From Streptomyces puniciscabiei (GTDB taxonomy: Bacteria > Actinomycetota > Actinomycetes > Streptomycetales > Streptomycetaceae), in NCBI RefSeq assembly GCF_006715785.1, contig NZ_VFNX01000001.1:2804501-2868500 (forward strand): a stretch of DNA of 64,000 nucleotides. The letters run 5' to 3'. Both the position numbers and the translations under genes were made by a program. Under the pieces are notes generated by a model that made no database searches, was not told the origin of the DNA, and saw only the letters and a list, made by a program, of their open reading frames with translations. Positions 36,892 through 45,820 of this stretch are shown here, piece by piece. Numbering within the stretch: the stretch's first letter is position 1; each line of letters begins with the position of its first letter.

Positions 36892-37910
36892 AGCAGCACC
36901 GCCCCCGTCACGAGCGCCCCCGCGATCGCCAGCGCGAAGGTGGCGGGGGCGAAGCGGAGGGCGAAGGCGCGGCCGAAGGTCCCGGCCTGCATCGCGAACA
37001 GCTTGAGGTCGATCATCGGGCCCACCACCAGGAACACCAGCCTGGCCGTCAGGGAGAACTGGGTGAGGGAGGACGCGACGAACGCGTCCGCCTCCGAGCA
37101 GATGGACAGCAGTACGGCGAGGACGGCGAGGGCGAGCACGGAGAAGGCGGGGTTTCCGGCCGCCGCGCGCAGCCAGTCCGCCGGGGTGGCCGCCTTCAGC
37201 GTGGCCGCGGCCATCGCGCCCAGGACCAGGAAGCCGCCGGCGTGCATGGTGTCGTGCCGTACCGAGTTCCAGAACGACTCCCCTCTGGTCGCGCCCTCGT
37301 GCGCGCCGTGGGCCGGCGGGCGCAGCCAGTCGGTGCGGCCCAGCCGCTGCCACAGCCAGCCCATCGCGCAGGCCACCAGCAGGCTCGCGGCGAACCGGGC
37401 CAGCACCATCTCCGGGTCGCGGGGGAAGGCGACGGCGGTGGCGGTCAGCACGATCGGGTTGATCGCGGGGGCGGAGAGCAGGAAGGCCAGGGCGGCGGCC
37501 GGGGTGACTCCTCTGCGCACCAGGGCGCCCGCCACCGGGACCGAGGCGCACTCGCAGCCCGGCAGCACCGCGCCCGCGAGCCCCGCCACGGGAACCGCCA
37601 GCGCCGGGCGGCTCGGGAGGGCGCGCGCGAAGAAGGACGGCGGCACGAACACCGCGATCGCCGCCGACAGCAGGACCCCGAGGACGAGGAAGGGCAGCGC
37701 CTGGAGCGTCACCGCGACGAACACCGTCATCCAGCTCTGCATCAGCGGGGTGCCGAGGAACCCGCGGATCGGGGACTGGGCGAGCACCGCGAGGAGCAGG
37801 ACCAGCGTCAGCACCAGCGGGGAGCTGAGCCGGCGGCCGCCGTCCGGGCCGGACGGTGCGCCGTCGGGGACGGCCTTCCCGCCGGGCGGGGCGTCTTCGG
37901 TGATGGCCAC
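36888..37910 (-). CDS. permease of the YraQ/ArsP-like (PF03773) family
   Basis: 340 residues with about nine helices. The signature GLAGAVLPGCECASVPVAGAL, with two Cys separated by one residue, is characteristic of the family, as is LAFLLSAPAINPIVLTAT. Relatives include the organoarsenical exporter ArsP and uncharacterised permeases always paired with TIGR03943 proteins, as here. ATG at 37910. The substrate (metal, metalloid or organic form) is not deducible. Confidence 0.88.
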   Translation of the reverse strand: MAITEDAPPGGKAVPDGAPSGPDGGRRLSSPLVLTLVLLLAVLAQSPIRGFLGTPLMQSWMTVFVAVTLQALPFLVLGVLLSAAIAVFVPPSFFARALPSRPALAVPVAGLAGAVLPGCECASVPVAGALVRRGVTPAAALAFLLSAPAINPIVLTATAVAFPRDPEMVLARFAASLLVACAMGWLWQRLGRTDWLRPPAHGAHEGATRGESFWNSVRHDTMHAGGFLVLGAMAAATLKAATPADWLRAAAGNPAFSVLALAVLAVLLSICSEADAFVASSLTQFSLTARLVFLVVGPMIDLKLFAMQAGTFGRAFALRFAPATFALAIAGALVTGAVLL

Positions 37911-38022
37911 GGGTGGATACCTCCGGGTCTCCTCGCTCCCTCCCCGTCAGTACGCGCATCGTGCCGTGTGTGTTCACCCCGCTGCCGGAACCACTCCTGT
38001 CCTTGGGGCAGTCTTTTCCCTC

Positions 38023-39867
38023 GTGACGAGCGTTCCGTATCAAGGTGGGCCCACTGCCCCGCACATGGTGGTGTGCGGTGACGACGGGCTCGCGCACCGG
38101 CTGGCCGCCGAGTTGCGCGGCGTCTACGGCGAGCAGGTCACCCTCGTGGTGCCGCCGAACGAACGCACCGTCAGACCTCCGGTGGTGGGACGGGCCCGGT
38201 CCGCTTCGGCCGCGCTGTTCGACCGGATGGTGAACGCCGCGGTGAGCCGGGGCGGCAGCGGCTCGGGAACCGGAGCCGGGGCCGGGGCGACCGGGACGGC
38301 GGCCGGCAACGGCAGCGGCGGTGAGGCCGAACGGGTGCTGGAGGCCGCCGAGATCACCGAGTCCGTGCTGGCCCGGGCCGGAGTGGACCGGGCCGCCGCG
38401 CTCGCCCTCGTCTTCGACGACGACGAGACCAACATCCGGGCCGCGCTGACCGCCCGCCGGCTCAACCCGCGGCTGCGGCTCGTCCTCCGGCTCTACAACC
38501 GGCGGTTGGGCCAGCACATCGAGGAACTCCTCGACCAGGCGGCCGTGTTGGCCGCCGGGGACGGGGGCACCGACGCCTCCACCACCGTGCTGTCCGACGC
38601 CGACACCGCCGCGCCCGCGCTGGCCGCCACCGCCGTCGCCGGCACCAGCAAGGTCGTCCAGACCGAGGGGCTGCTGCTGCGGGCCGTCGAACGGCCGACG
38701 GCCGGCACCGGACTGTGCACCCTCGCCCTGCTCTCCCCGCCGGGCACGGATCCCGAGGCCGGCGGGGACCAGGAGCCCCGGCTGCTGCCGGACGACGACG
38801 AGGTGGGGCGGGCCGCCGGGCGGCCGGCGGTGGTGCTGGAGCAGGTGTCCTCGGCGGGCGGCGGCGAGTCGGCCGCGCCCGGCCGGGGCGGGGTGCCGCC
38901 GCTCGCCTCGCTGTTCTCGCGGCGGCTGCGGTGGTCGCTGGCGGGCATGGTGGCGTGCGTGGTCGCGCTCGCCGTCGCGCTGTGGGTGGTGACCGGGATG
39001 CATCCGCTCAGTGCCTTCTATCTGACCCTGCTGGACCTCTTCGCGATCGACAACCCGGCCATCGGCGCGCCCCTGGGCCGGCAGATCCTCCAACTCCTTT
39101 CCGGGCTCGTCGGGTTGCTGCTGCTTCCGGTGCTGCTGGCAGCCGTGCTGGAGGCGCTGGGCACCTTCCGCACGGCCTCCGCCCTGCGGAAACCTCCGCG
39201 CGGCCTGGGCGGGCACGTGGTGCTGCTCGGGCTCGGGAAGATCGGCACCCGGGTACTGACCCGGCTGCGTGAGCTGAACATCCCCGTCGTGTGCGTCGAG
39301 TCCGACCCGGAGGCGCGGGGACTGGCGACCGCGCGGCGGCTGCGGGTGCCGGTGGTCCTCGGGGACGTCACCCAGGAAGGGGTGCTGGAGTCCGCGAAGA
39401 TCCACCGGGCGTACGCACTGCTGGCGGTGACCAGCGCGGACACCACGAACCTGGAGGCCGTGCTGTACGCGCGGAACGTACGGCCCGATCTGCGGGTGGT
39501 GCTGCGGCTGTACGACGACGACTTCGCCACCGCGGTGTACCGCACCCTGCGGGCCGCCTACCCGCACGCCCTCACCCGGAGCCGCAGCGTCACGCACCTG
39601 GCCGCGCCCGCGTTCGCCGGGGCGATGCTGGGGCGGCAGGTGCTGGGCGCCATCGCGGTGGAGCGGCGGGTGCTGCTGTTCGCCGCGGTCGACGTCGCCG
39701 GGCATCCCCAGCTGGAGGGCCGGACGGTACGCCAGGCCTTCCGCGCCGGTTCCTGGAGGGTACTGGCGCTGGAGGGACGCACCGACACGGCACCGGACCA
39801 TGTGCTGGAGAAGGGGGACCGTGTCGTGGTCGCCGCGACCCGCAGAGGACTGGCGGAACTGCGCTGA
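38023..39867 (+). CDS. two-RCK-domain, channel-like membrane protein (Castor/Pollux-like layout)
   Basis: 614 residues. The N-terminal part (PHMVVCGDDGLAHRLAAEL, then FDDDETNIRAALTARRLNP) is a degenerate Rossmann TrkA-N domain with a Gly/Ala-rich insertion near 85-105. Two helices follow (WSLAGMVACVVALAVALWVV and GLVGLLLLPVLLAAVLEAL), enclosing a pore-helix-like loop (HPLSAFYLTLLDLFAID) that lacks a TVGYG selectivity filter. The C-terminus is a good TrkA-N domain (HVVLLGLGKIGTRVLTRL, VVLGDVTQEGVLESA) plus a TrkA-C-like end (LEKGDRVVVAATRRGL). Probably an NAD(P)- or nucleotide-gated ion channel or relic. GTG at 38023 was chosen; a later ATG at 38065 is possible. Confidence 0.8.
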   Translation: MTSVPYQGGPTAPHMVVCGDDGLAHRLAAELRGVYGEQVTLVVPPNERTVRPPVVGRARSASAALFDRMVNAAVSRGGSGSGTGAGAGATGTAAGNGSGGEAERVLEAAEITESVLARAGVDRAAALALVFDDDETNIRAALTARRLNPRLRLVLRLYNRRLGQHIEELLDQAAVLAAGDGGTDASTTVLSDADTAAPALAATAVAGTSKVVQTEGLLLRAVERPTAGTGLCTLALLSPPGTDPEAGGDQEPRLLPDDDEVGRAAGRPAVVLEQVSSAGGGESAAPGRGGVPPLASLFSRRLRWSLAGMVACVVALAVALWVVTGMHPLSAFYLTLLDLFAIDNPAIGAPLGRQILQLLSGLVGLLLLPVLLAAVLEALGTFRTASALRKPPRGLGGHVVLLGLGKIGTRVLTRLRELNIPVVCVESDPEARGLATARRLRVPVVLGDVTQEGVLESAKIHRAYALLAVTSADTTNLEAVLYARNVRPDLRVVLRLYDDDFATAVYRTLRAAYPHALTRSRSVTHLAAPAFAGAMLGRQVLGAIAVERRVLLFAAVDVAGHPQLEGRTVRQAFRAGSWRVLALEGRTDTAPDHVLEKGDRVVVAATRRGLAELR

Positions 39868-39888
39868 CCCTCCGGGGAGCCCGGCGCC

Positions 39889-41715
39889 CTACCCGCCCAG
39901 GTGCCTCGCCGCGAAGTCCATCTCCAGTCTCACCTGCTTGATCCGCTCGTCCACCACCAGGGAGCCGTGCCCGGCGTCGTAGCGGTAGACCTCGTGGGGC
40001 GCGCCTCTGCTCTCCAGGCGCTTGACGTAGTTGTCGATCTGGCGGATCGGGCAGCGGGGGTCGTTGACGCCCGCCGAGATGTAGACCGGGGCCCTGACCG
40101 CGTCGACGTACGTGAGCGGGGACGAGGCCTCGAAGCGCTCGGGGACTTCTTCGGGGGTGCCGCCCAGCAGGGTGCGGTCCATGGCCTTCAGGGCCTCCAT
40201 CTCGTCGTGGTACGCGGTGACGTAGTCCGCGACGGGCACGACCGCGATGCCCACCGTCCAGGCCTCGGGCTGGGTGCCGAGGCCGAGCAGGGTGAGGTAG
40301 CCGCCCCAGGAGGCGCCGGTGAGGATCAGCCGGGCGGGGTCGGCGAGGCCCGAGGAGACCGCCCAGTCACGGACCGCGGCCACGTCCTCCAGCTCGATCA
40401 GGCCGACCCGGTGCTTCAGGGCATCGGTCCAGGCGCGGCCGTAGCCGGTGGAGCCGCGGTAGTTGATGCGGATCACCGCATAGCCCTGGTCGACCCAGGC
40501 GGCCGGGCCGGCGGCGAAGGAGTCGCTGTCGTGCCAGGTCGGGCCGCCGTGCAGGTCGAAGACCGTCGGCAGCGGGCCGCTCGCGCCCGCCGGCCTCTGG
40601 ATCAGGGCGTGGATGCGGCCGCCGGGCCCCTCCACCCACGCGTCCTCCACGGGCACCGACGGCGGGCAGGCCATGCCGGGCGGGTCCAGGACGACGCCGC
40701 CGGACGTCGAGCGGACGGCGGGCGGCTCGGCGGCCGACGACCACAGGTACTCCACGCTGCCGTCGGGGCGGGCGGTGGCGCCGGAGACCGTGCCGGGCGG
40801 GGTGGGGATGCGGGTCAGCTCGCGGCTCGCCAGGTCGTAGCGGAACAGCTCGCTGCGGGCCTCGAAGCCGTGGGCGATGAGCAGGGCCGAGCCGTCCGGA
40901 TACCACTCGGCGCTCACGTCGCCCGGCAGGTCCAGGGCGAGGTCGGTCTCCTCGCCCGTGGCCACGTCCCACACCAGCGGCTCCCAGCGGCCCCGGCGCT
41001 GATGGCCGATGAGCAGCCGGGTGTCGCCGTCGACCGGTGCGAAGCCCAGCACCTCCAGGCCCAGCTCCTCGGTGCCGCCCTTGGTGTCGTCCAGCTCGGC
41101 GACCGGCGTGCCGTCCGGGCGCAGGACGCGCAGCGCCGCGTGCATGGCGTCGCCGTGCTCGGTGTGCTCGACGGCGATCAGGGAGCCGTCGTGCGAGAGG
41201 TCGCCGACGCCCGCCGACTCGCGGTGCCGGTAGATCTCCACCGGGTCCTCGCCCTCCCGGGCGAGGTGGATCGTCGTGCCCTCGTCGTCCGTGGAGCGGC
41301 CCACGACCGCCGTGCGCCCGTCCCGGGACAGGGCGAGCCCGGCCGGGTAGGACGGATCGAGGCCCGGGACGGCCGGCTCGTCCGCTCCTCCCTCGAAGGG
41401 CTGGCGGCGCCAGATGCCGAACTCGTCGCCGTCCTTGTCGTCGAACCACCAGATCCAGGCGCCGTCCGGGGAGAGCGCGCCGTCCGTCGTGCCGTTCGGC
41501 CGGTCCGTCACCTGCCGCTGCCCGCCCGTCGCGCGGTCCCAGGCGTACAGCTCGTACGTGCCCGTCGCGTTCGACACGAACAGGGAGCGCTCCGGCGCGT
41601 CCTCCGCCCAGTCGGGCAGTGACACCCGCGGCGCCCGGAAGCGCTTCTCCCAGTCCGGCATGCCGGCCGCGTCGCGCGCACCCGGCCCGTTGCTCTCACT
41701 CATCGCCCCAGTCAT
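39889..41715 (-). CDS. S9-family prolyl oligopeptidase-like serine peptidase
   Basis: 608 residues. The N-terminal half forms a WD40/beta-propeller (repeated patterns such as DGALSPDGAWIWWFDD and AGLALSRDGRTAVV). The C-terminal alpha/beta hydrolase has the nucleophile elbow TGASWGGYLTLLG (Ser at about 469), Asp in SAGVNDPRCPIRQ and His in YDAGHGSLVV, a complete triad. Hydrolyses peptides, typically small oligopeptides, in the cytoplasm; no signal peptide. Start ATG at 41715, with an in-frame ATG at 41703 equally plausible. Confidence 0.92.
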   Translation of the reverse strand: MTGAMSESNGPGARDAAGMPDWEKRFRAPRVSLPDWAEDAPERSLFVSNATGTYELYAWDRATGGQRQVTDRPNGTTDGALSPDGAWIWWFDDKDGDEFGIWRRQPFEGGADEPAVPGLDPSYPAGLALSRDGRTAVVGRSTDDEGTTIHLAREGEDPVEIYRHRESAGVGDLSHDGSLIAVEHTEHGDAMHAALRVLRPDGTPVAELDDTKGGTEELGLEVLGFAPVDGDTRLLIGHQRRGRWEPLVWDVATGEETDLALDLPGDVSAEWYPDGSALLIAHGFEARSELFRYDLASRELTRIPTPPGTVSGATARPDGSVEYLWSSAAEPPAVRSTSGGVVLDPPGMACPPSVPVEDAWVEGPGGRIHALIQRPAGASGPLPTVFDLHGGPTWHDSDSFAAGPAAWVDQGYAVIRINYRGSTGYGRAWTDALKHRVGLIELEDVAAVRDWAVSSGLADPARLILTGASWGGYLTLLGLGTQPEAWTVGIAVVPVADYVTAYHDEMEALKAMDRTLLGGTPEEVPERFEASSPLTYVDAVRAPVYISAGVNDPRCPIRQIDNYVKRLESRGAPHEVYRYDAGHGSLVVDERIKQVRLEMDFAARHLGG

Positions 41716-41786
41716 GCGCCCATACTGCCTGGCCGCGCCGACAATTGGGTGGCGGGTGTGCGCAGCCTGTGGATAACTTCCCGATC

Positions 41787-42629
41787 ATGAGTACCCAGGC
41801 CGACCATCACTGCGCCCCCGGCGGCTGGCGCGAGGACAACCGCGCCATGTGGGACGAGCGCGTGCCGGTGCACGTCGCCGGTGAGTACTACGACCTCGAC
41901 GGCTTCCGGACCCACCCGGACGTGCTGCGGGACTTCGAGACGGCCGAGGTCGGCGACGTCACCGGCAGGACGCTGCTCCACCTGCAGTGCCACATCGGGA
42001 CCGACACCCTCTCCTGGGCCCACCGGGGCGCCGCACGCGTCGTCGGCCTGGACTTCTCCGCCCCGGCCGTGGAGGCCGCCCGCTCCCTCGCCGCCGACCT
42101 CGGCCTCGGTCCCGAGCGCGCCGCCTTCGTCACCGGGGACGTGTACGACGCGGCCGACACCGTGCCCGAGCCGTCGTACGACATCGTCTACACCGGGCTC
42201 GGCGCGCTGTGCTGGCTGCCCGACATCCGGCGCTGGGCACGCACGGCCGCCTCCCTCGTCGCCCCCGGCGGCTTCCTCTATCTCGCGGAGTTCCACCCGA
42301 TCACCGAGTCCCTGGACGACGCGACCGGCACCCGGATCGTGCGCGACTACTTCGCCCGCGACGCCCAGGTGTGGGACGAGCCCGGCACCTACGCCGACCT
42401 GAGCGCCCCCACGGTGCACAACCGCAGCGTCCAGTGGCAGCACACCCTCGGCGACGTCGTCTCCGCGCTCGCCGCGACCGGGCTGCGCATCGAGTTCCTG
42501 CACGAGCACGACGTGTCGCTGTTCCCGCGCTTCGAGAACTTCGAGGTCCGCGACGGCTACCACCGCTTCCCGGCGGACCACCCGCGCATCCCGCTGATCT
42601 ACTCCCTCAGGGCGAGCAGGGACCACTGA
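41787..42629 (+). CDS. class I SAM-dependent methyltransferase
   Basis: 280 residues. SAM-binding motif I LLHLQCHIGTDTLSWAHRGA, acidic motif II VVGLDFSAPAVEAAR, and YDIVYTGLGALCWLPDI (motif IV/post). N-terminus WREDNRAMWDERVPVH and a His/Phe-rich C-terminus match small-molecule methyltransferases common in actinobacteria. ATG at 41787 follows TAACTT by 7 nt with no Shine-Dalgarno, suggesting a leaderless mRNA. Divergent from the S9 peptidase with a 71-nt gap. Substrate unknown. Confidence 0.9.
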   Translation: MSTQADHHCAPGGWREDNRAMWDERVPVHVAGEYYDLDGFRTHPDVLRDFETAEVGDVTGRTLLHLQCHIGTDTLSWAHRGAARVVGLDFSAPAVEAARSLAADLGLGPERAAFVTGDVYDAADTVPEPSYDIVYTGLGALCWLPDIRRWARTAASLVAPGGFLYLAEFHPITESLDDATGTRIVRDYFARDAQVWDEPGTYADLSAPTVHNRSVQWQHTLGDVVSALAATGLRIEFLHEHDVSLFPRFENFEVRDGYHRFPADHPRIPLIYSLRASRDH

Positions 42630-42728
42630 GCGCGAGCCGGGACCACCGAGCGCGAGCCGGGGCCACTGACGCGGGCAAGGGCCGCCCCGCGGGCGGGCGC
42701 CCGGGCGCGGCGCCGTACCGTGGAGGGC

Positions 42729-43517
42729 GTGTACCGGTTTCTGCTGACACCCCGCTGGTGGGGCATCAACCTCTTCGTGCTGCTCGCCATCCCGTTCTGC
42801 GTCTTCATGGGGTCCTGGCAGCTGAGCCGGTTCGAGGGGCGCGTGCACGACAGCCGCGCCGCGACGCAGCGGGCCGCGTCCGACCAGCGGGAGGCCGCCC
42901 GTCCGCTGAACTCGATGCTGCCCGTCGACAAGGCCACCTCGGGCCGCCGGGTCACCGCGAGCGGGCACTACGGCACCCAGCTGCTGGTGCCCGGCCGGCA
43001 GCTGGACGGCAGGAACGGCTTCTACGTCCTCACCCTGCTGCGCACCGACTCCGGCAAGGCGCTGCCGGTGGTACGGGGCTGGCTGCCGGGCAGGGCGGAC
43101 CCGGCGAAGGCGCCCGCGCCGCCGCGCGGTGAGGTCACCGTCACCGGCGCGCTGCAGGCGTCCGAGACACCCGGGGACAACGGCGTCAGCGCGGCCGGCG
43201 GACTGCCGTCCGGGCAGACGGCCGCGATCAGCTCTGCGTCGCTGGTCAACCTGGTGCCGTACAAGCTGTACGACGCGTGGGTGACCCTCGACAGGGCCGA
43301 CGCGGGGATGAAGGCCGTGCCCGCGACGGCACCGGACGGCACCGGCCTGGACCTCAAGGCCTTCCAGAACCTCGGCTACACCGGGGAGTGGTTCGTCTTC
43401 GCCGGCTTCGTGGTGTTCATGTGGTTCCGCCTGGTACGACGGGAGGCCGAGGCCGCGCGGGACGCTGCGCTGGGCCTGGTGCCGGAGGAAACACCGGCGC
43501 CGGTGACCAGTAGCTGA
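42729..43517 (+). CDS. SURF1-family cytochrome oxidase assembly protein
   Basis: 262 residues. Two helices flank an extracytoplasmic domain: near the N-terminus (WWGINLFVLLAIPFCVFMGSWQLSR, given here as residues 9-33) and near the C-terminus (EWFVFAGFVVFMWFRLVRR). Conserved SURF1 features include GSWQLSRFEGR, PVVRGWLPG and NLGYTGEWF-type end. Assists haem a insertion and maturation of cytochrome c oxidase. GTG at 42729 is preferred over 42720 because TACCGT ends 7 nt before it and homologues start at VYRFLL. Convergent with the next gene across 8 nt. Confidence 0.9.
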   Translation: MYRFLLTPRWWGINLFVLLAIPFCVFMGSWQLSRFEGRVHDSRAATQRAASDQREAARPLNSMLPVDKATSGRRVTASGHYGTQLLVPGRQLDGRNGFYVLTLLRTDSGKALPVVRGWLPGRADPAKAPAPPRGEVTVTGALQASETPGDNGVSAAGGLPSGQTAAISSASLVNLVPYKLYDAWVTLDRADAGMKAVPATAPDGTGLDLKAFQNLGYTGEWFVFAGFVVFMWFRLVRREAEAARDAALGLVPEETPAPVTSS

Positions 43518-43525
43518 GGGCGCCT

Positions 43526-44818
43526 CTACGCCCCCGCCAGCACCCCGGTGTAGATCACCGTCCCCGCGCACTCCCCCGCCACCGTGGCCGTGGCCGAAGG
43601 CGAGCCGCCCTGCGCCATGTGGGTGATCTGTACGCTGCCGTCGGCCGTGCCGTCCTCGGTCATCAGCTGGGTGGTGGTGCCGGCCGACCCCGAGCTGTCG
43701 GTCGAACCGCCGGAGGCGGTCGGTGTCGGATCCGGCGTCGCGCCACCGGTGTCCGAGCCGCCGGTGGTGCTGGTGCCGCCGCCGGTGGTCGGGCAGGTCT
43801 CGGAGGGTACGAAGGCGAACTTCTCCTCGTAGGCCGCGCTCGGCTGCAGGACCAGCCCGGTCACCTCCAGGGAGGGGTCGGGCAGTCCGGTCGCCGCGTC
43901 CCCGGCCACATGCCGGGCGGTGCTGATCTTGGTCTTGTCGGCCGCGCCCAGGGCGGTCGGGGTGATGGTGCCCGCGCCGGCGACGGTGCAGGCGGTGGAG
44001 GAGACGTTGACGACGCGGAACGTGCCGTAGACCACGCCCGCGCTGTCGGGGGCGTCGGCGGTGCCGGTGGCCGAGCCCAGCTGGGCCGGCGTACACAGCG
44101 GGACGCCGCTCGAGCTGAGGGTGGAGGAGGGGCTGGCTCCGCCGGTGGAGCCGCCGCCGCTGCCGCCGCCGTCCTTGCCCTTCGTCCCGGACTTGTCGGG
44201 GCCCTTGCCGGGCTGGACGCTCGTGCTGCCGGAGTCCTTCTTGCCGCCCGTGTCGCCGCCCTTGTCCCTGCCCTGCCCGGTGCCGCCCTGGGCCTGGGAG
44301 GACTGGCCGGCCATGGCGGTGTCGGGGTCGGTGCCGCCGGACTGGGTGACGTGCACGAGGGCGGGGATCGCGGTGCCGATGAACAGGGCCGCGGCGGCCA
44401 TGCCGACGGCGGCCTGCCGCTTGCGGGCCCGCCGCGCGGGGACGGCCCGGCGCAGATGCTCCAGGGTGCCGGTGCGCGGCTCGAGGTCGTCGACGGCGGA
44501 GTGCAGCATCCGGCGCAGGGCCTGCTCGCCGGCACCGAGGCCGTCGAGGTCGGCACCGAGGCCGCCGAGGTCGAACCCGTCCGGACCGGCGCCGGGACCC
44601 TCACCGCGCCCCTCGGGACCGTTGCCGCGTCCGTCGGGACCCTGGTCGAGGCCCTCGGGGCCCTTCTCGTCGGGGCCGTGGTTCACAGTTCCGTTCCCAG
44701 CGTGCGATTGCGTGTGGTCTTGCTCATTGCGCTTCGTCGGCTCGTGCCAGGCGAAGGGCTCGTGACGTTCGTGGGAGTGACGTTCGTCGGAATCGCCCCC
44801 TTGGGCGCGCGCACTCAT
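43526..44818 (-). CDS. membrane protein coupled to ECF sigma factor (possible anti-sigma partner)
   Basis: 430 residues. A disordered His/Glu/Gly-rich N-terminus (about 1-100), a conserved-looking helix pair (LGAGEQALRRMLHSAVDDLEP, GTLEHLRRAVPARRARKRQ), one membrane helix (AAVGMAAAALFIGTAIPALV, about 137-158), a Gly/Ser/Lys linker, and an extracytoplasmic beta-rich domain with three Cys. Its ATG overlaps the sigma-factor stop (ATGA), the arrangement of sigma/anti-sigma pairs, but there is no HxxxCxxC zinc anti-sigma motif. The juxtamembrane helices could bind sigma. A streptomycete-specific protein; role inferred from position. Confidence 0.75.
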   Translation of the reverse strand: MSARAQGGDSDERHSHERHEPFAWHEPTKRNEQDHTQSHAGNGTVNHGPDEKGPEGLDQGPDGRGNGPEGRGEGPGAGPDGFDLGGLGADLDGLGAGEQALRRMLHSAVDDLEPRTGTLEHLRRAVPARRARKRQAAVGMAAAALFIGTAIPALVHVTQSGGTDPDTAMAGQSSQAQGGTGQGRDKGGDTGGKKDSGSTSVQPGKGPDKSGTKGKDGGGSGGGSTGGASPSSTLSSSGVPLCTPAQLGSATGTADAPDSAGVVYGTFRVVNVSSTACTVAGAGTITPTALGAADKTKISTARHVAGDAATGLPDPSLEVTGLVLQPSAAYEEKFAFVPSETCPTTGGGTSTTGGSDTGGATPDPTPTASGGSTDSSGSAGTTTQLMTEDGTADGSVQITHMAQGGSPSATATVAGECAGTVIYTGVLAGA

Positions 44819-45495
44819 GCCAGTGCCCCCATGGCCACCCGCAGCGCGGCGATGCCCCGCGAGCCGTACGCCTTCACCGACCCCAGCGAGATCCCGAGGC
44901 TCTCGGCGACCTGGGCCTCGGTCATGTCCGCGAAGTAGCGCAGGACCAGGACCTCCCGCTGCCGGCGCTGCAGGCTCTTCATCGCCTTGATGAGGTCGCG
45001 GCGCTCCAGCTGGTCGTAGGCGCCCTCCTCCGCGCTCGCCATGTCGGGCATGGGCTTGGAGAGCAGTTTCAGGCCGAGGATGCGGCGGCGCAGCGTGGAC
45101 CGGGAGAGGTTGACGACCGTCTGCCGCAGGTAGGCGAGGGTCTTCTCGGGGTCGCGCACACGCTTGCGGGCCGAGTGCACGCGGATGAAGGCCTCCTGGA
45201 CCACGTCCTCGCAGGAGGCGGTGTCGTCCAGGAGCAGCGCGGCGAGGCCGAGCAGCGAGCGGTAGTGCGCCCGGTAGGTCTCGGTTAGGTGGTCGACGGT
45301 CGTACCGGCAGCCTCGGTCGCCGTGGTCGCCGCGGCCTCGTCGGAGCCGTCACGCTGACTTGGAATGCGGGCGGGCCGCGCTGCGGGCATGGGCGCGATC
45401 ACCGGCATGCCGCCGGGCGTGCGGGGCCGGAGCGCACGGGGCGGCCGAAGGGCCGCCGCGCCGCGGGCCGCGCTGAGTTCGAGTACCTCTGCCAC
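44815..45495 (-). CDS. ECF RNA polymerase sigma factor (SigE/sigma-24 type)
   Basis: 226 residues with an N-terminal Arg/Pro/Ala-rich extension of about 65. Region 2: LTETYRAHYRSLLGLAALLL, then ASCEDVVQEAFIRVHSA and LAYLRQTVVNLSRS. Region 4: LQRRQREVLVLRYFADMTEAQ, then VAESLGISLGSVKAYGSRGI. Directs RNA polymerase to a small regulon. GTG at 45495 is the start giving the MAEVLEL N-terminus; its Shine-Dalgarno is weak (GGGGGAG about 18 nt away). Coupled to the downstream membrane protein, probably its regulator. Confidence 0.93.
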   Translation of the reverse strand: MAEVLELSAARGAAALRPPRALRPRTPGGMPVIAPMPAARPARIPSQRDGSDEAAATTATEAAGTTVDHLTETYRAHYRSLLGLAALLLDDTASCEDVVQEAFIRVHSARKRVRDPEKTLAYLRQTVVNLSRSTLRRRILGLKLLSKPMPDMASAEEGAYDQLERRDLIKAMKSLQRRQREVLVLRYFADMTEAQVAESLGISLGSVKAYGSRGIAALRVAMGALA

Positions 45496-45797
45496 GCCAG
45501 TTGGACACGTCTCCCCCCGCCAGGGTTGTACGTGCCGGGCGTCACATGTGCGACAACCGGCCGAGCCTCAAGTGCCGTCATGCGTCCCGCTCTTCCCCTA
45601 TGTCCGATATGGGCGGGTGTCCCCACACCCGAGCACGGCGTCCCCACGCCCGAAGAGTGACCGCAAAGACGCTCCCCGTCCTCCGCGCGGTTGCGGGGAC
45701 GGGGAGGGAAATCCTCTGTTGCCTTGAGCAATGATTCAAGTGGTACGGACCATGCTCCCGGCCACACTTCTTACATGGATCCTACAAAGGTGTTGCC
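45496..45797. other. intergenic region between sigma-factor gene and asd
   Basis: About 300 nt without a supported gene. It contains the untranslated leader and promoter of the sigma-factor operon. No ECF-type -35 (GGAAC) paired with a -10 was found by eye. Confidence 0.35.
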
Positions 45798-45820
45798 GTG
45801 GCCGGGCCGGGACCACGGTC
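45798..45820 (-). terminator. hairpin directly after asd
   Basis: A 6-bp inverted repeat (CCGTGG with CCACGG) with a GC-rich loop begins immediately after the asd stop codon in the direction of transcription. Reasonable as the ask-asd operon terminator, but short. Confidence 0.35.

Noticed and set aside
36274-38022. N-terminal extension of the two-RCK protein
   Set aside because: This part is antisense to the permease pair; the RCK protein's features begin only after 38023.
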